The notes under the pieces: generated by a model | Database searches by the model: none | What the model saw: the letters and a program-made list of their open reading frames with translations, nothing else | What the model was told of the DNA's origin: nothing | Source of the DNA: Sphingobacterium kitahiroshimense | Lineage (GTDB): Bacteria > Bacteroidota > Bacteroidia > Sphingobacteriales > Sphingobacteriaceae | DNA length: 64,000 bases | Assembly (NCBI RefSeq): GCF_025961315.1 | Contig: NZ_JAOQNK010000001.1 | Location: forward strand, 3,844,001 to 3,908,000 | Direction: 5' to 3' | Position numbers and translations under genes: made by a program | In this document: in pieces, positions 1 to 9,060 of the stretch | Position numbering within the stretch: the first letter of the stretch is position 1 | Layout of the letters: the number at the start of each line of letters is the position of its first letter

Positions 1-1
1 A

Positions 2-403
2 AATTATGAACCACTTGTCTATGAAAAAGCATTATTGGCTTGGACATCTGCAAATGAAGGATTTTTAGATGAATCTTTATCCTTAAATATTCCGTCGATT
101 TCTGTTGATTATGCCGTTATGGAACGGTCAAAAAAGATCCGTGTGGTTCCTACTACTTTTGAATGGTCTGACTTAGGCTCTTTTGAGTCTTTATATGATT
201 ATTTTATTTCAAATGGTTATCCCAAAGATGAGTATGGAAACATTGTTATTGGTACAGATGTTTTTACCGGCTTTGTTGGTTTGAAAAGAGCAATTTTTAT
301 TTCTACAAAAGATGCATTTTTAATTGTTCAAAAAGAGAAATCGCAAGACGTAAAAAAAATCTATAATATGCTTGAAAAGCATCAATCTAAATTATTAGAC
401 TAA
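2..403 (+). CDS. Mannose-1-phosphate guanylyltransferase, C-terminal part (cut by window edge)
   Basis: This is the 3' end of a GDP-mannose pyrophosphorylase-type nucleotidyltransferase, which makes GDP-mannose from mannose-1-phosphate and GTP in the cytoplasm. The frame is open from base 2, so the gene starts outside the window. The segment reading SVDYAVMERSKKIRVVP, then TFEWSDLGSFESLYDY, is characteristic of the ManC/RfbM family; a left-handed helix-like tail follows. It lies 4 bp before an epimerase gene and heads a polysaccharide locus, which fits a precursor-supply role. The TTG at 35 is only an internal codon. Family assignment is firm; the physiological substrate is inferred. Confidence 0.85.
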   Translation, partial: NYEPLVYEKALLAWTSANEGFLDESLSLNIPSISVDYAVMERSKKIRVVPTTFEWSDLGSFESLYDYFISNGYPKDEYGNIVIGTDVFTGFVGLKRAIFISTKDAFLIVQKEKSQDVKKIYNMLEKHQSKLLD

Positions 404-407
404 CTAT

Positions 408-1433
408 ATGCAGTATAAAAAAGTACTTGTAACCGGAGCCGCAGGATTTATCGGCTTTTACTTATGTAAAGCCTTACTTGATCAGGGAGTCGAAGTTGTT
501 GGTATTGATAATATCAATGACTATTACGATATCAACTTAAAATATGCCCGTTTAAATGAGCTCGGTATAGTGCGCTCATCAGCCGAGAAATTTGGTGAAA
601 AGGTAATTTCCAGCACATATTCGAATTTTCATTTTATTCGCATGAATTTAGAAGATCGTACATCACTGCCGGCGCTTTTTGCCAATGAAGGGTTTGATGC
701 CGTAGTCAATTTAGCTGCACAGGCAGGAGTGCGTTACAGTTTGGAGAATCCAATGGCTTATGTAGATAGCAATGTCGTCGGTTTTGTAAATATTTTGGAA
801 TGCTGCCGTCATCATAAGATCCAGCATTTGGTCTATGCTTCCAGCTCTTCTGTTTATGGTGAAAATGCAAAAGTGCCATTTTCCGAAGATGATCGTGTAG
901 ATTATCCCGTAAGTCTATATGCGGCGACTAAGAAAGCAAATGAGTTGATGGCACATACGTATAGCCATTTATATCAGATCCCGACTTCAGGTCTTCGTTT
1001 CTTTACGGTTTATGGACCTTGGGGACGACCAGATATGGCGCCCATCTTATTTGCGTCGGCTATTACTGAAGGGCGTTCCATTAAAGTGTTCAATAATGGA
1101 GAGATGAGTCGTGACTTTACCTATGTCGATGATATTGTAAGTGGGATTATTATCACATTAAATAATCCACCAAAATTAGAAAAAGAACAACCAAATTATC
1201 AGGTGTTGAATATTGGCAATGGATCTCCGGTTTCTTTAATGGAATTTATCGGAACTTTGGAGAAGCACTTAGGTCAGGTAGCAGAGAAAGATATGCTACC
1301 TATGCAGCCAGGCGATGTACCACGTACTTGGGCAGATACTAAATATTTAGAAAGTCTAGGATATGAAAGTTCTACAACAGTTGATGTGGGAGTTCAGCGA
1401 TTTGTAAACTGGTTTATAAATTATAAAAATTAA
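408..1433 (+). CDS. NAD-dependent UDP-sugar epimerase (UDP-glucuronate 4-epimerase type)
   Basis: This is a short-chain dehydrogenase/reductase of the extended GalE/CapI class, 341 residues. The nucleotide-binding motif G10-x-x-G13-x-x-G16 sits near the N-terminus, and the catalytic pair Y171-x-x-x-K175 lies in LYAATKKANE. The NINDYYDINLKYARL segment after the Rossmann strand is typical of UDP-glucuronate 4-epimerases, which turn UDP-GlcA into UDP-GalA for capsule synthesis. It begins 4 bp after the guanylyltransferase and is followed by glycan assembly genes. The exact sugar cannot be fixed from sequence alone; UDP-GlcNAc/GlcNAcA epimerisation is an alternative. Confidence 0.85.
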   Translation: MQYKKVLVTGAAGFIGFYLCKALLDQGVEVVGIDNINDYYDINLKYARLNELGIVRSSAEKFGEKVISSTYSNFHFIRMNLEDRTSLPALFANEGFDAVVNLAAQAGVRYSLENPMAYVDSNVVGFVNILECCRHHKIQHLVYASSSSVYGENAKVPFSEDDRVDYPVSLYAATKKANELMAHTYSHLYQIPTSGLRFFTVYGPWGRPDMAPILFASAITEGRSIKVFNNGEMSRDFTYVDDIVSGIIITLNNPPKLEKEQPNYQVLNIGNGSPVSLMEFIGTLEKHLGQVAEKDMLPMQPGDVPRTWADTKYLESLGYESSTTVDVGVQRFVNWFINYKN

Positions 1434-1452
1434 TTTTAGTTAATAAGTATTG

Positions 1453-2583
1453 ATGAAAAAATCGATCATGTTAATGGGATCTTTTTCTGGAGGTAATTAT
1501 GGAGATTCTATTGTCTTAACATCATTGTTATCCTACCTAGAAGAAAAATCTTTTACTGAAGTATATATTCCTTCTGCTAGTCCTGTAAATACTGAAAAGT
1601 TACTGACTAATTATTCAGGAATTTTGAAAGTGAACTATATTGATATTAATATGAGAAGAACCTACGGTTACAGGTTTTTTAATACTAAGGTTATCAAATC
1701 ACTGAAAAATATTGACTATTTAGCTTTTACAGCTGGAACTATTTTCTTTCGTGATTTGTTCAATCCTAGAAAGAATTTTGTCTTTTCTGTATTTTTATTG
1801 TTATTGTTTTTAAGAAATTATAAGATCAAATTAGTGGGTTTATTTGTTGGAATTAATGAACCAATACTTGAATATAAAGGATTTAGAGCTACAGTCGCGA
1901 AAATTTTCTTTAATTCATTCAGCCACATTATAAGTAGAGATTATGAATCTTTTATAAATGTTAAAAATAGCTATCCTGATGTAAAAATATCACGTTCTTA
2001 CGATATTGCATTTTATGATCTCCTGAAAAGAAATAAGAATAAGTTGAATAATGATTTGATTAGCATATCTAATCATGAAGATTCATCCGTTATTGGTTTA
2101 AATATTTGTGAGTATTTAGGAAAGCAAGTTGGAAAAGAAGTCAATATTTTAGATCTTAAAATTTTTTTAGAGACTGCAAGTAAGGATTTCAATAAAGTTG
2201 TATGGTTTCATACCACAAAAATGGATGAGGAGTTTGTAAAAAATAATCTTTTAAGTGAGGGACAAGATCTTAGTAAGAAAAGCATTCATCTTGCTTTATA
2301 TGAGGACCTAAGCCATGAAGAAGAGTATGAAAACATTCACTATTTTATTGGCATGAGAATGCATAGCATTATTCCGGCACTAGCCTTTAAAGTTCCGTGT
2401 ATAGCATTGAATTATAATGACAAAGTAAGATCGCTTTTTCGTCAATTGGATGGTGAAATGTTTGCACTGGATTTGGATTTGATTAAAAGTACTAATGTAT
2501 CAGAACTTGTAAAAAATGGTTTTGTCCTAGATGATGACCAAAGAGCTCAAATTATTCAAAATGTTGAAGATATCGAAATTTAA
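1453..2583 (+). CDS. Polysaccharide pyruvyl transferase family protein
   Basis: Member of the PS_pyruv_trans family (CsaB/PssM-like), whose enzymes add ketal-linked pyruvate from phosphoenolpyruvate to sugars of exopolysaccharides. The N-terminus has the diagnostic glycine run GSFSGGNYGDSIVL, and the C-terminus has GMRMHSIIPALAF followed by VPCIALNYNDKV, the family's conserved histidine-containing end. The ATG at 1453 is chosen over the TTG at 1450. The 3' end overlaps the flippase gene. The protein is somewhat divergent, so a different nucleotide-sugar-related activity cannot be excluded. Confidence 0.8.
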   Translation: MKKSIMLMGSFSGGNYGDSIVLTSLLSYLEEKSFTEVYIPSASPVNTEKLLTNYSGILKVNYIDINMRRTYGYRFFNTKVIKSLKNIDYLAFTAGTIFFRDLFNPRKNFVFSVFLLLLFLRNYKIKLVGLFVGINEPILEYKGFRATVAKIFFNSFSHIISRDYESFINVKNSYPDVKISRSYDIAFYDLLKRNKNKLNNDLISISNHEDSSVIGLNICEYLGKQVGKEVNILDLKIFLETASKDFNKVVWFHTTKMDEEFVKNNLLSEGQDLSKKSIHLALYEDLSHEEEYENIHYFIGMRMHSIIPALAFKVPCIALNYNDKVRSLFRQLDGEMFALDLDLIKSTNVSELVKNGFVLDDDQRAQIIQNVEDIEI

Positions 2584-3745
2584 ATCATTACTATCTGGTA
2601 ATTTTGGTTTTACGGCTCTAGCAAAAGCGTCGGATCTTGTCCTAAAATTTGGAATTCTTCTTTTTTTTATGACATTTCGTGGAAATGAAGATTTAGTTCA
2701 ATACACTTATTTTTTATCTTTAGGTGGTATAATGGGGGCAATATTTGATTGGGGTGGAGCTCGATATAATGTTAGGCAAATGATTGATAAGGGAGTTCTA
2801 CCTTTGAATTTTTTATCTGTTGTTTTATCTGCAGTATCTTTTCTTATAATCTATAAATTTCAATTTATAAAAATATATAATTTATCATTTTTAATACACT
2901 GTATAGTATATGGTGTAACGCTAGGATGGATAAATACATTTGTTAAGTATTATGAATATATAAATAAGAATAAAGTTCTATACAAGTTTCAGGTCTTTAT
3001 AAATTTAACCTGTTCCGTGTTAATATCAATATTAATTATATTGGGTCTAGACTTATTGTATGCATTCGAAATTCTAATTATTGGAAATATAGCTATTATT
3101 GTTATATGTTTTACTATTAATAAAGGAAATGTAAAATTTATATTTTCTCCAACGTTACTATATAATGGTTTACCTTTTTTGATAAATACATTAGCGGTAA
3201 TGGCATTTTCTCAGATTAATATTGTTATAATAAATCAGTTTGGTACAGATTATGAAATTAGTAATTTTGTTCTTGCGCAACGCATAATGGAAGTTACTTT
3301 GATGCTTCCAAATTCATATACTAGTAGTGTTATTGGTAAATTCTTTAAAGGAGAGGTGATAATGAAAGAAATTCAAGGAAAAACTCTAAAGCTTTGGTTG
3401 GGATCATCTTGTTTGTGTTTTATTATTACTTTGGCTGTTATGTATTTATATCCAAAGTATAACATTGTAGTATATTTATTTGTTCTGCTCCTACCACTTG
3501 GATTTGTCCGTTCGATGAGTATGTCTTACAGTGTTATACTCGATTACACTAAATATTATTTAGTTCGCACAGTTAGTATTTGTTTTATTCTAATATTAAA
3601 TCTATTACTTGCTAAATATATTATTCAACTTCCGTATGGCCTTTATTGGTTTTCTATTTATATTGGTGTGTTGATATCTTTACTAATAATTGTATATAAA
3701 GTAACTTTTAAAAAGTATAATATTTATGAAATGTTTCATAGTTGA
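2561..3745 (+). CDS. Polysaccharide flippase (Wzx-like membrane protein)
   Basis: An integral membrane protein of about 394 residues with roughly twelve hydrophobic segments, no signal peptidase site, and short basic loops, as in the MOP/Wzx exporters that flip lipid-linked repeat units across the inner membrane. The gene overlaps the preceding pyruvyltransferase by 23 bp if started at ATG 2561; an ATG at 2531 would extend the overlap to 53 bp, so the shorter start is preferred. Its position among glycosyltransferases and a putative polymerase supports a Wzx/Wzy-type pathway. No catalytic motif exists in this family, so the assignment rests on topology and context. Confidence 0.75.
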   Translation: MLKISKFKSLLSGNFGFTALAKASDLVLKFGILLFFMTFRGNEDLVQYTYFLSLGGIMGAIFDWGGARYNVRQMIDKGVLPLNFLSVVLSAVSFLIIYKFQFIKIYNLSFLIHCIVYGVTLGWINTFVKYYEYINKNKVLYKFQVFINLTCSVLISILIILGLDLLYAFEILIIGNIAIIVICFTINKGNVKFIFSPTLLYNGLPFLINTLAVMAFSQINIVIINQFGTDYEISNFVLAQRIMEVTLMLPNSYTSSVIGKFFKGEVIMKEIQGKTLKLWLGSSCLCFIITLAVMYLYPKYNIVVYLFVLLLPLGFVRSMSMSYSVILDYTKYYLVRTVSICFILILNLLLAKYIIQLPYGLYWFSIYIGVLISLLIIVYKVTFKKYNIYEMFHS

Positions 3746-4796
3746 TTTTAAGTCGGTTTCATTTTCGAAATTTAAGGCTCATGGTGGAGGTGATTTTGCA
3801 TTGAGGATTATTGACTATTTCTTGATGAATAATGTTTCTTTTTTTATTCTAAATAATACAACAGAATATTATCAAGAATATTCAATAAAGAATCTTAAAG
3901 AGCAAGTAAAAATTAGTGAAACTTACTCTGATTTTCAGTATTTCAACCCTTTGTATCACGGAGGGGATAATAATGATTTCATCTATTCATGTAAATTTCT
4001 TTATGTCCATGGAGTGAGGATGTTGGAAATGCCATATGATAAGTATTCATATAAATATTATACATTCCCTAATAATTTTGTTAATTTTATTAAAAATGCT
4101 TTTTTAAATAAATATTATAAATCGAAGGCGACAGATTTATTAAATAGTACTGAGAAACTAGTCGGGAATGTTAAATTATTAACGCCAAGTGAGCATTCTA
4201 AATATATCTTTCTCAGTCAAAAGAATTTTAATAGAGAAATTTCCGTACTTCCTCCATTTCTTAATAAACCTATACATCCTGAAGAATTGAGATTAGATTT
4301 TAATGAGCCTTTTATTCTTTTTTTAAATGCTGATAGATGGGTGAAGAATTCTTATCGATTTTTAAGAGCTTATGATGAATTAATTAAACAAGGTAAAATT
4401 AAGAATATTAAGTTAGTAATGGTAGGAAAACCTATTTTCCATGAAGACTTTTCAGATGAAGTAGTTTATTTTGATTATTTGAATAGGGGTAATTTAGAAT
4501 GGTTAATGAAAAATGCGCTTTTTCTTGCGTACCCTTCTCTAAATGAGGGGTTTGGGTATCCGCCTGTTGATTGTCTGAAATATAATACCCCTGTGCTTTG
4601 TACGGCTATATCAGCGACAAATATAGTCTACAACGGGAGTGTTGTTTTTGTTAATCCATTTAATATAGATGAGATAAAGTCCCGTATTCTTTATATGATC
4701 GATAATTTAGATCATTTGAAATCACAAAGCTTAGAAAGTAAATATTTTCAAATTGAACAAGAAATCAATAATAAATGGATGAAATTAATATCATAA
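3726..4796 (+). CDS. Glycosyltransferase, GT4/GT1 type
   Basis: A 356-residue retaining-type glycosyltransferase with a GT-B fold pattern. The C-terminal half contains FILFLNADRWVKNSYRFLRA (donor-binding strand), then LAYPSLNEGFGYPPVDCL with the EGFG(Y/F)P-x-(V/E) signature of the GT4 family, and a following P-V-L-C strand. It should add one sugar of the repeat unit at the cytoplasmic face. It overlaps the flippase by 20 bp and the next gene by 22 bp, so translation is probably coupled. Donor and acceptor are not predictable here. Confidence 0.82.
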   Translation: MKCFIVDFKSVSFSKFKAHGGGDFALRIIDYFLMNNVSFFILNNTTEYYQEYSIKNLKEQVKISETYSDFQYFNPLYHGGDNNDFIYSCKFLYVHGVRMLEMPYDKYSYKYYTFPNNFVNFIKNAFLNKYYKSKATDLLNSTEKLVGNVKLLTPSEHSKYIFLSQKNFNREISVLPPFLNKPIHPEELRLDFNEPFILFLNADRWVKNSYRFLRAYDELIKQGKIKNIKLVMVGKPIFHEDFSDEVVYFDYLNRGNLEWLMKNALFLAYPSLNEGFGYPPVDCLKYNTPVLCTAISATNIVYNGSVVFVNPFNIDEIKSRILYMIDNLDHLKSQSLESKYFQIEQEINNKWMKLIS

Positions 4797-6004
4797 CAAC
4801 TTGTTTTTCCATTGTTTACGGACTAATTATACTCAGTGGGATTCAATATTTATTATTTAAGAATATTTATAGATCTGTTAATAAAACATTTTTATTTTAT
4901 GTTTTATTATCGATCGTTTATTATTTTCTTAACTTATTGGTAGTTCCAGATTTTTATGGATTTACCGGTGGTTTTAAAGTTGGGACTGATGATTTGAAAT
5001 ATTTTACCCAAATAAAGGATGAATCTGTATTACTTAAGAATACTCTTTCATATGGAGTGTTGAGTCATACTCATCAATTTAGTATATTTTTAAAAATATT
5101 ATATCCTTTTCCAATCTATAGTCCACTGCAAATAATAACTTTTAACTGTTTGGGAATTACTTTAATTCCAATACTAGGGAAAAGAATTTTTGATATATAT
5201 TTTACTGATGAATTTTATAGGACAAAGATCTTATTTATTTTATTGCTTCTTTGTCCTACTTTATTAATGAATGGACTTATCTTAATTAGAGATGGGTGGA
5301 CAACTCAATTTTTTATGATTTTTTGTTACTTGTTATTAACAAAAAGATATAACTTTTTAATGTTTTTGTCTGCTGGTTTGCTAATTTTTTTACGTCCTTC
5401 ATTTATCGTATTTCCTTTTTTGTTTGCTTTTATTGAGCTAAACTTTCATAAGAAGTTCTTTTGGTCAAGGAGTATAGCTTTGTTATTAATTCTGTTACCA
5501 ATCGCAGCTATTTTTTTAAAACAAATTGAAGGAGTAGATTTAAGTGAAGGTGTAACTAGAGATGGATATGTAGATAGTTTCTTAGGGAAATTTGAGGATG
5601 AGTCTATCTTCTATAAAATCATGAAGCTTCCCTTTCCTTTAAATATTTTGGTTAGTTATATCTTCTTTTTAACGAGTCCTTTTTTAAAGTTTAGATTTTT
5701 TTATGAGGATACATTTATTATAAGAAATGTTTTTTCAATTTTAGAAGCAGTAATGATGATTATTTTAATGCCTGTTTTTTTTAAAAATCTCAAATCTAAT
5801 GTTTCAAATTTATCATTTCAAAAATTATTAACTTTTGTCAGTGTATCAATTTTAGTGCTTTCCACTATTAGTCTTCAATTTAGACATAAAATTATATTAT
5901 TGCCATTTATATATATGCTATTAGTTTTTTCATTTAAGAAAAGTTCATTAAATTTTATACTCATAACAATTTATCTGCTATTGCAATTGATGATAGTACT
6001 GTAA
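4775..6004 (+). CDS. Putative O-antigen/capsule polymerase (Wzy/EpsG-like)
   Basis: A 409-residue polytopic membrane protein with around ten hydrophobic helices and a long soluble loop near residues 245-275, the layout seen in Wzy and EpsG polysaccharide polymerases. The early FTGGFKVGTDDLKYF and the mid-protein ILIRDGWT segments recall EpsG-type proteins, in which an Arg-Asp pair follows a membrane helix. Polymerases are too divergent for motif proof, so the call depends on topology and on its place between the flippase/glycosyltransferase and acetyltransferase genes. It overlaps its upstream neighbour by 22 bp. Confidence 0.6.
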   Translation: MDEINIITTCFSIVYGLIILSGIQYLLFKNIYRSVNKTFLFYVLLSIVYYFLNLLVVPDFYGFTGGFKVGTDDLKYFTQIKDESVLLKNTLSYGVLSHTHQFSIFLKILYPFPIYSPLQIITFNCLGITLIPILGKRIFDIYFTDEFYRTKILFILLLLCPTLLMNGLILIRDGWTTQFFMIFCYLLLTKRYNFLMFLSAGLLIFLRPSFIVFPFLFAFIELNFHKKFFWSRSIALLLILLPIAAIFLKQIEGVDLSEGVTRDGYVDSFLGKFEDESIFYKIMKLPFPLNILVSYIFFLTSPFLKFRFFYEDTFIIRNVFSILEAVMMIILMPVFFKNLKSNVSNLSFQKLLTFVSVSILVLSTISLQFRHKIILLPFIYMLLVFSFKKSSLNFILITIYLLLQLMIVL

Positions 6005-6015
6005 AATATTTAGAA

Positions 6016-6582
6016 ATGAAAGGAAGAGACAAATTTAAAGCGCTGAAACCCATTTTTACGATATTAATTTTATTCTTTAAAATTTTACCAAAAGTTATTT
6101 GTGAAATTTTTTGGTCTATAATTATGCCTTTCAATGGCCTTTTAGCGAAGGGAATAAGATATTCTATACTGAAAGCAAATGCTAAGGAAGTTGGAGATAA
6201 TCTATCGGTTGGTGCTAATACTATTATTAAAAATTGGCAGAATTTTTCTTGTGGAAATAATGTTAGTATTCACGAAAACTGTGTTGTAGATTGTGATGGT
6301 GAAGTGAAGATAGGAAATAATGTTTCCATCGCTCATGCTTCGTCACTTGTAGCAGCAAATCATACATGGAGTGATTATAGTGTTCCTATAAAATATAATC
6401 CACTTACGGTAATCGGTATTATTATTTACGATGACGTATGGATTGGTTGTGGAGTTAGGATTCTAGATGGTGTTAGAATACATAGTCGCTCGATTATTGC
6501 TGCAGGCGCTGTAGTAAATAGAATTGTGGAAAGTAATTCACTTGTTGGCGGAGTACCTGCCAAGTTAATTAAAAAAATATAG
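6016..6582 (+). CDS. Hexapeptide-repeat acyltransferase (WbbJ/CysE-like)
   Basis: A 188-residue left-handed beta-helix O-acetyltransferase. Isoleucine-patch hexapeptides run through the middle (GNNVSIHENCVVDCDGEVKI, then VSIAHASSLVAANH with the catalytic-type histidine), and the protein ends in the usual VGGVPAKLI coenzyme-A-side motif. An N-terminal hydrophobic stretch of about 25 residues may anchor it to the membrane. Such proteins acetylate sugars of surface polysaccharides. It ends directly against the next ATG (stop 6580-6582, start 6583). Confidence 0.85.
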   Translation: MKGRDKFKALKPIFTILILFFKILPKVICEIFWSIIMPFNGLLAKGIRYSILKANAKEVGDNLSVGANTIIKNWQNFSCGNNVSIHENCVVDCDGEVKIGNNVSIAHASSLVAANHTWSDYSVPIKYNPLTVIGIIIYDDVWIGCGVRILDGVRIHSRSIIAAGAVVNRIVESNSLVGGVPAKLIKKI

Positions 6583-7791
6583 ATGAAAGCATTATTTGTA
6601 CATGATCATATTTTCTATAAAAAGAGTAATGACTTTTATAGTCCCGGTGGATTGCCAGTAGTGGCATGGGATCGTTATCTTGCCAGTGTCGATCAATTAT
6701 TTGTTGTTTCAAGGGGGAATGTAGATGATCACAAAGAAGGTCTTGTAAAGTCTTCTAGACCTAATGTTGAGTTTGATTTGCTTTATAAAGTAAAAGGTGG
6801 ATTAGATTATTATAGATTTCGGAAAGAAATTGAAGCTAAACTTCGATTTTATATTCAAAAAGTCGATTTTGTAATTATTAGATTACCATCAACAATAGGT
6901 TATTTTGCGTATCTTTTATGCAAGGAGTTAAAAGTCCCATTTGTAAGTGAGGTAGTTGGCTGTGCTTGGGATAGTACATGGAACTACGGAACGTTTTTAA
7001 TTAAATTACAAGCCCCCATCAGATACTTTCAAATGAGGAAAGTTGTTAAGGAGAGTTTTGCTGTTACGTACGTAACTGAATTTTTTCTTCAAAATAGATA
7101 TCCTACTCAATCTAATATAGTAATATCGGCTTCCAATGTGCAAATTCCGGAAATATTAGAAGAAACTAAATTAAGCCATATTAATTTTTTGAAAAGAAGT
7201 GAGGATGAACGCATAATAAAAATTGGCATTATAGGGAATTTAAATGTAAAGTATAAGGGCTTTGATGTTGCTATGCGTGCGCTTCATGAATTGAAAGTAA
7301 AAATGCCTGAATTGAAATTTGAATTTTATTTAGTTGGCGGAGGAGTTCAGGATTATATCCTTTCGTTAATTGAGAAATTTAATTTGAATGAGGAATGTAA
7401 GATTGTCGGTCGATTAAAAGCTGGCTCCGAAATTTTTCAATTTCTCGATGGTTTAGACCTTTATATTCATCCTTCAAAACAAGAAGGGTTACCTAGATCG
7501 GTAATTGAAGCAATGAGTAGAGCCTGTCCTGTTTTGGCATCTAGTGTAGCAGGAATTCCAGAATTAATTGCGGATAAATATTTACATCATCCAGGTGACT
7601 ATCGTAAATTATTGCAAGACTTAATTTACGTCCTTACAGATTTAGAAGTCAGAGTTTCTATGTCCAATAGTAATTTTAAGAAATCTAAAGATTATGTTCA
7701 GTCTAGATTAGAAAGTATAAGGAAAGATTTCTTTCAACGAATAGTTGATCAGGTCAAATTAATTAAAGAATCTGAAATTAGTAATAGATGA
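6583..7791 (+). CDS. Glycosyltransferase family 4 protein
   Basis: A 402-residue GT-B glycosyltransferase. The C-terminal domain shows IKIGIIGNLNVKYKGFDVAM (the G-x-K/F-G-x-D donor-loop region), DLYIHPSKQEGLPRSVIEAM with the E-G-x-P-x-x-x-x-E signature of GT4, and the subsequent ASSVAGIPEL turn. No signal peptide is present, so it acts on the cytoplasmic face. The start abuts the acetyltransferase stop and the end overlaps the next glycosyltransferase by 4 bp (ATGA). Sugar specificity is unknown. Confidence 0.88.
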   Translation: MKALFVHDHIFYKKSNDFYSPGGLPVVAWDRYLASVDQLFVVSRGNVDDHKEGLVKSSRPNVEFDLLYKVKGGLDYYRFRKEIEAKLRFYIQKVDFVIIRLPSTIGYFAYLLCKELKVPFVSEVVGCAWDSTWNYGTFLIKLQAPIRYFQMRKVVKESFAVTYVTEFFLQNRYPTQSNIVISASNVQIPEILEETKLSHINFLKRSEDERIIKIGIIGNLNVKYKGFDVAMRALHELKVKMPELKFEFYLVGGGVQDYILSLIEKFNLNEECKIVGRLKAGSEIFQFLDGLDLYIHPSKQEGLPRSVIEAMSRACPVLASSVAGIPELIADKYLHHPGDYRKLLQDLIYVLTDLEVRVSMSNSNFKKSKDYVQSRLESIRKDFFQRIVDQVKLIKESEISNR

Positions 7792-8933
7792 AAATCGCTT
7801 TAGTAGAAAATTTTGGATCAGATTTTTTTGGTGCAAGATTAAGATATGCTCAATTTCTTAAAGATAACGGGCATCATGTAGTTGCAGTTGTTCCTGATGA
7901 CGGTTATGCTGATAAAATAGTAGGAGCTGGTATTGAAACGATAAGTATTAAAGTTAACATTCGAAGCAGAGATGTGAAGACAATGTTTGCTTATGGCAGT
8001 AAATTAGGAGAAATATTTAAAAAAGAAAAATTTGATATTATCCATTTTTATCGTATGCAACCGAATATAATAGGAAGCCCGATAGCTTATTTTGCTTCAA
8101 GAAAAAGTAAGATTATAAATCATATTACTGGACTAGGTGTTGCTTTCACAAAATCATCCTTTAAGTACAATGTTATTAGATTTATAATAAAAAGTGCTTA
8201 TAATTTAAACAGTCGAATTTTTAATGCACAATTAATTTTGCAGAATAATGAGGATAAGATAGAACTTGGAAATCTTCAAGAATTTTTGGTTGTTAAAGGG
8301 AGTGCTGTAAATGAAGATAGGTTTAGACTTGGATTACCTAAAAATATTGAGCTTATAGATGAATTGAAGAATACCTATGGTATGACGGAGGGCATAACTT
8401 TAATATTTGTTTCTCGTTTATTAAAGCAAAAAGGACTTTCTTATTTAGTCGAAGCTGTAAGGGTTCACAATTTGAATCATATAAATAATAAAGTTAATTT
8501 ACTAATAGCAGGGTGGTTAGATTTTAATAATCCTGATTCCTTCACTAAAGAAGATATTGAGAAATTTAGTGATGTAGATGGCGTTATATTTTTAGGAAAG
8601 AGAAATGATATTGATCAATTGATCAATATATCTGATATAGCTGTCCTGCCTACATATTATAGGGAGGGTACGCCGCGCTTTCTTCTTGAAGCAATGGCCA
8701 TAGGAAAACCGATATTAACAACAGATATGCCAGGTTGTAATCATCTTGTTAAAGATAATGAAAACGGTATTTTAGTTCAACCTATGGACCAAAGTGCATT
8801 AACAGCTGCGATAGAAATATTATCTAAAAGAGATCTGAATAATTTAGGTTCAGTAAGTCGAAAAATATATGAAAACGAGTTTTCTGAAAACGTAGTGTAT
8901 AATAAATTGTTGGAGACCTATTTAAAGAAGTAG
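7788..8933 (+). CDS. Glycosyltransferase family 4 protein (PglA/WbnH-like)
   Basis: A 381-residue glycosyltransferase starting in a 4-bp ATGA overlap with its neighbour. It has the N-terminal acceptor domain with LRYAQFLKDNGHHVVAVVP, a donor domain with LIFVSRLLKQKGLSYLVEAV, and the REGTPRFLLEAMAIGKPIL motif including the family's acidic pair separated by seven residues. The overall pattern resembles PglA and WbnH, which transfer GalNAc to lipid-linked acceptors; this is a family resemblance, not proof of substrate. It is the last gene of the tightly overlapping run; about 127 bp follow before the next gene. Confidence 0.87.
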   Translation: MKIALVENFGSDFFGARLRYAQFLKDNGHHVVAVVPDDGYADKIVGAGIETISIKVNIRSRDVKTMFAYGSKLGEIFKKEKFDIIHFYRMQPNIIGSPIAYFASRKSKIINHITGLGVAFTKSSFKYNVIRFIIKSAYNLNSRIFNAQLILQNNEDKIELGNLQEFLVVKGSAVNEDRFRLGLPKNIELIDELKNTYGMTEGITLIFVSRLLKQKGLSYLVEAVRVHNLNHINNKVNLLIAGWLDFNNPDSFTKEDIEKFSDVDGVIFLGKRNDIDQLINISDIAVLPTYYREGTPRFLLEAMAIGKPILTTDMPGCNHLVKDNENGILVQPMDQSALTAAIEILSKRDLNNLGSVSRKIYENEFSENVVYNKLLETYLKK

Positions 8934-9060
8934 ATCAAGCAAGGATATACAAACAGTATAATTTGTTTTTTGTTATAGTATAAGTAATCTTATCTATAAT
9001 AAAAGGTAAGATTAAAGTAAAATCATTTACGAACACATTATTTATTAATTATTATATAGC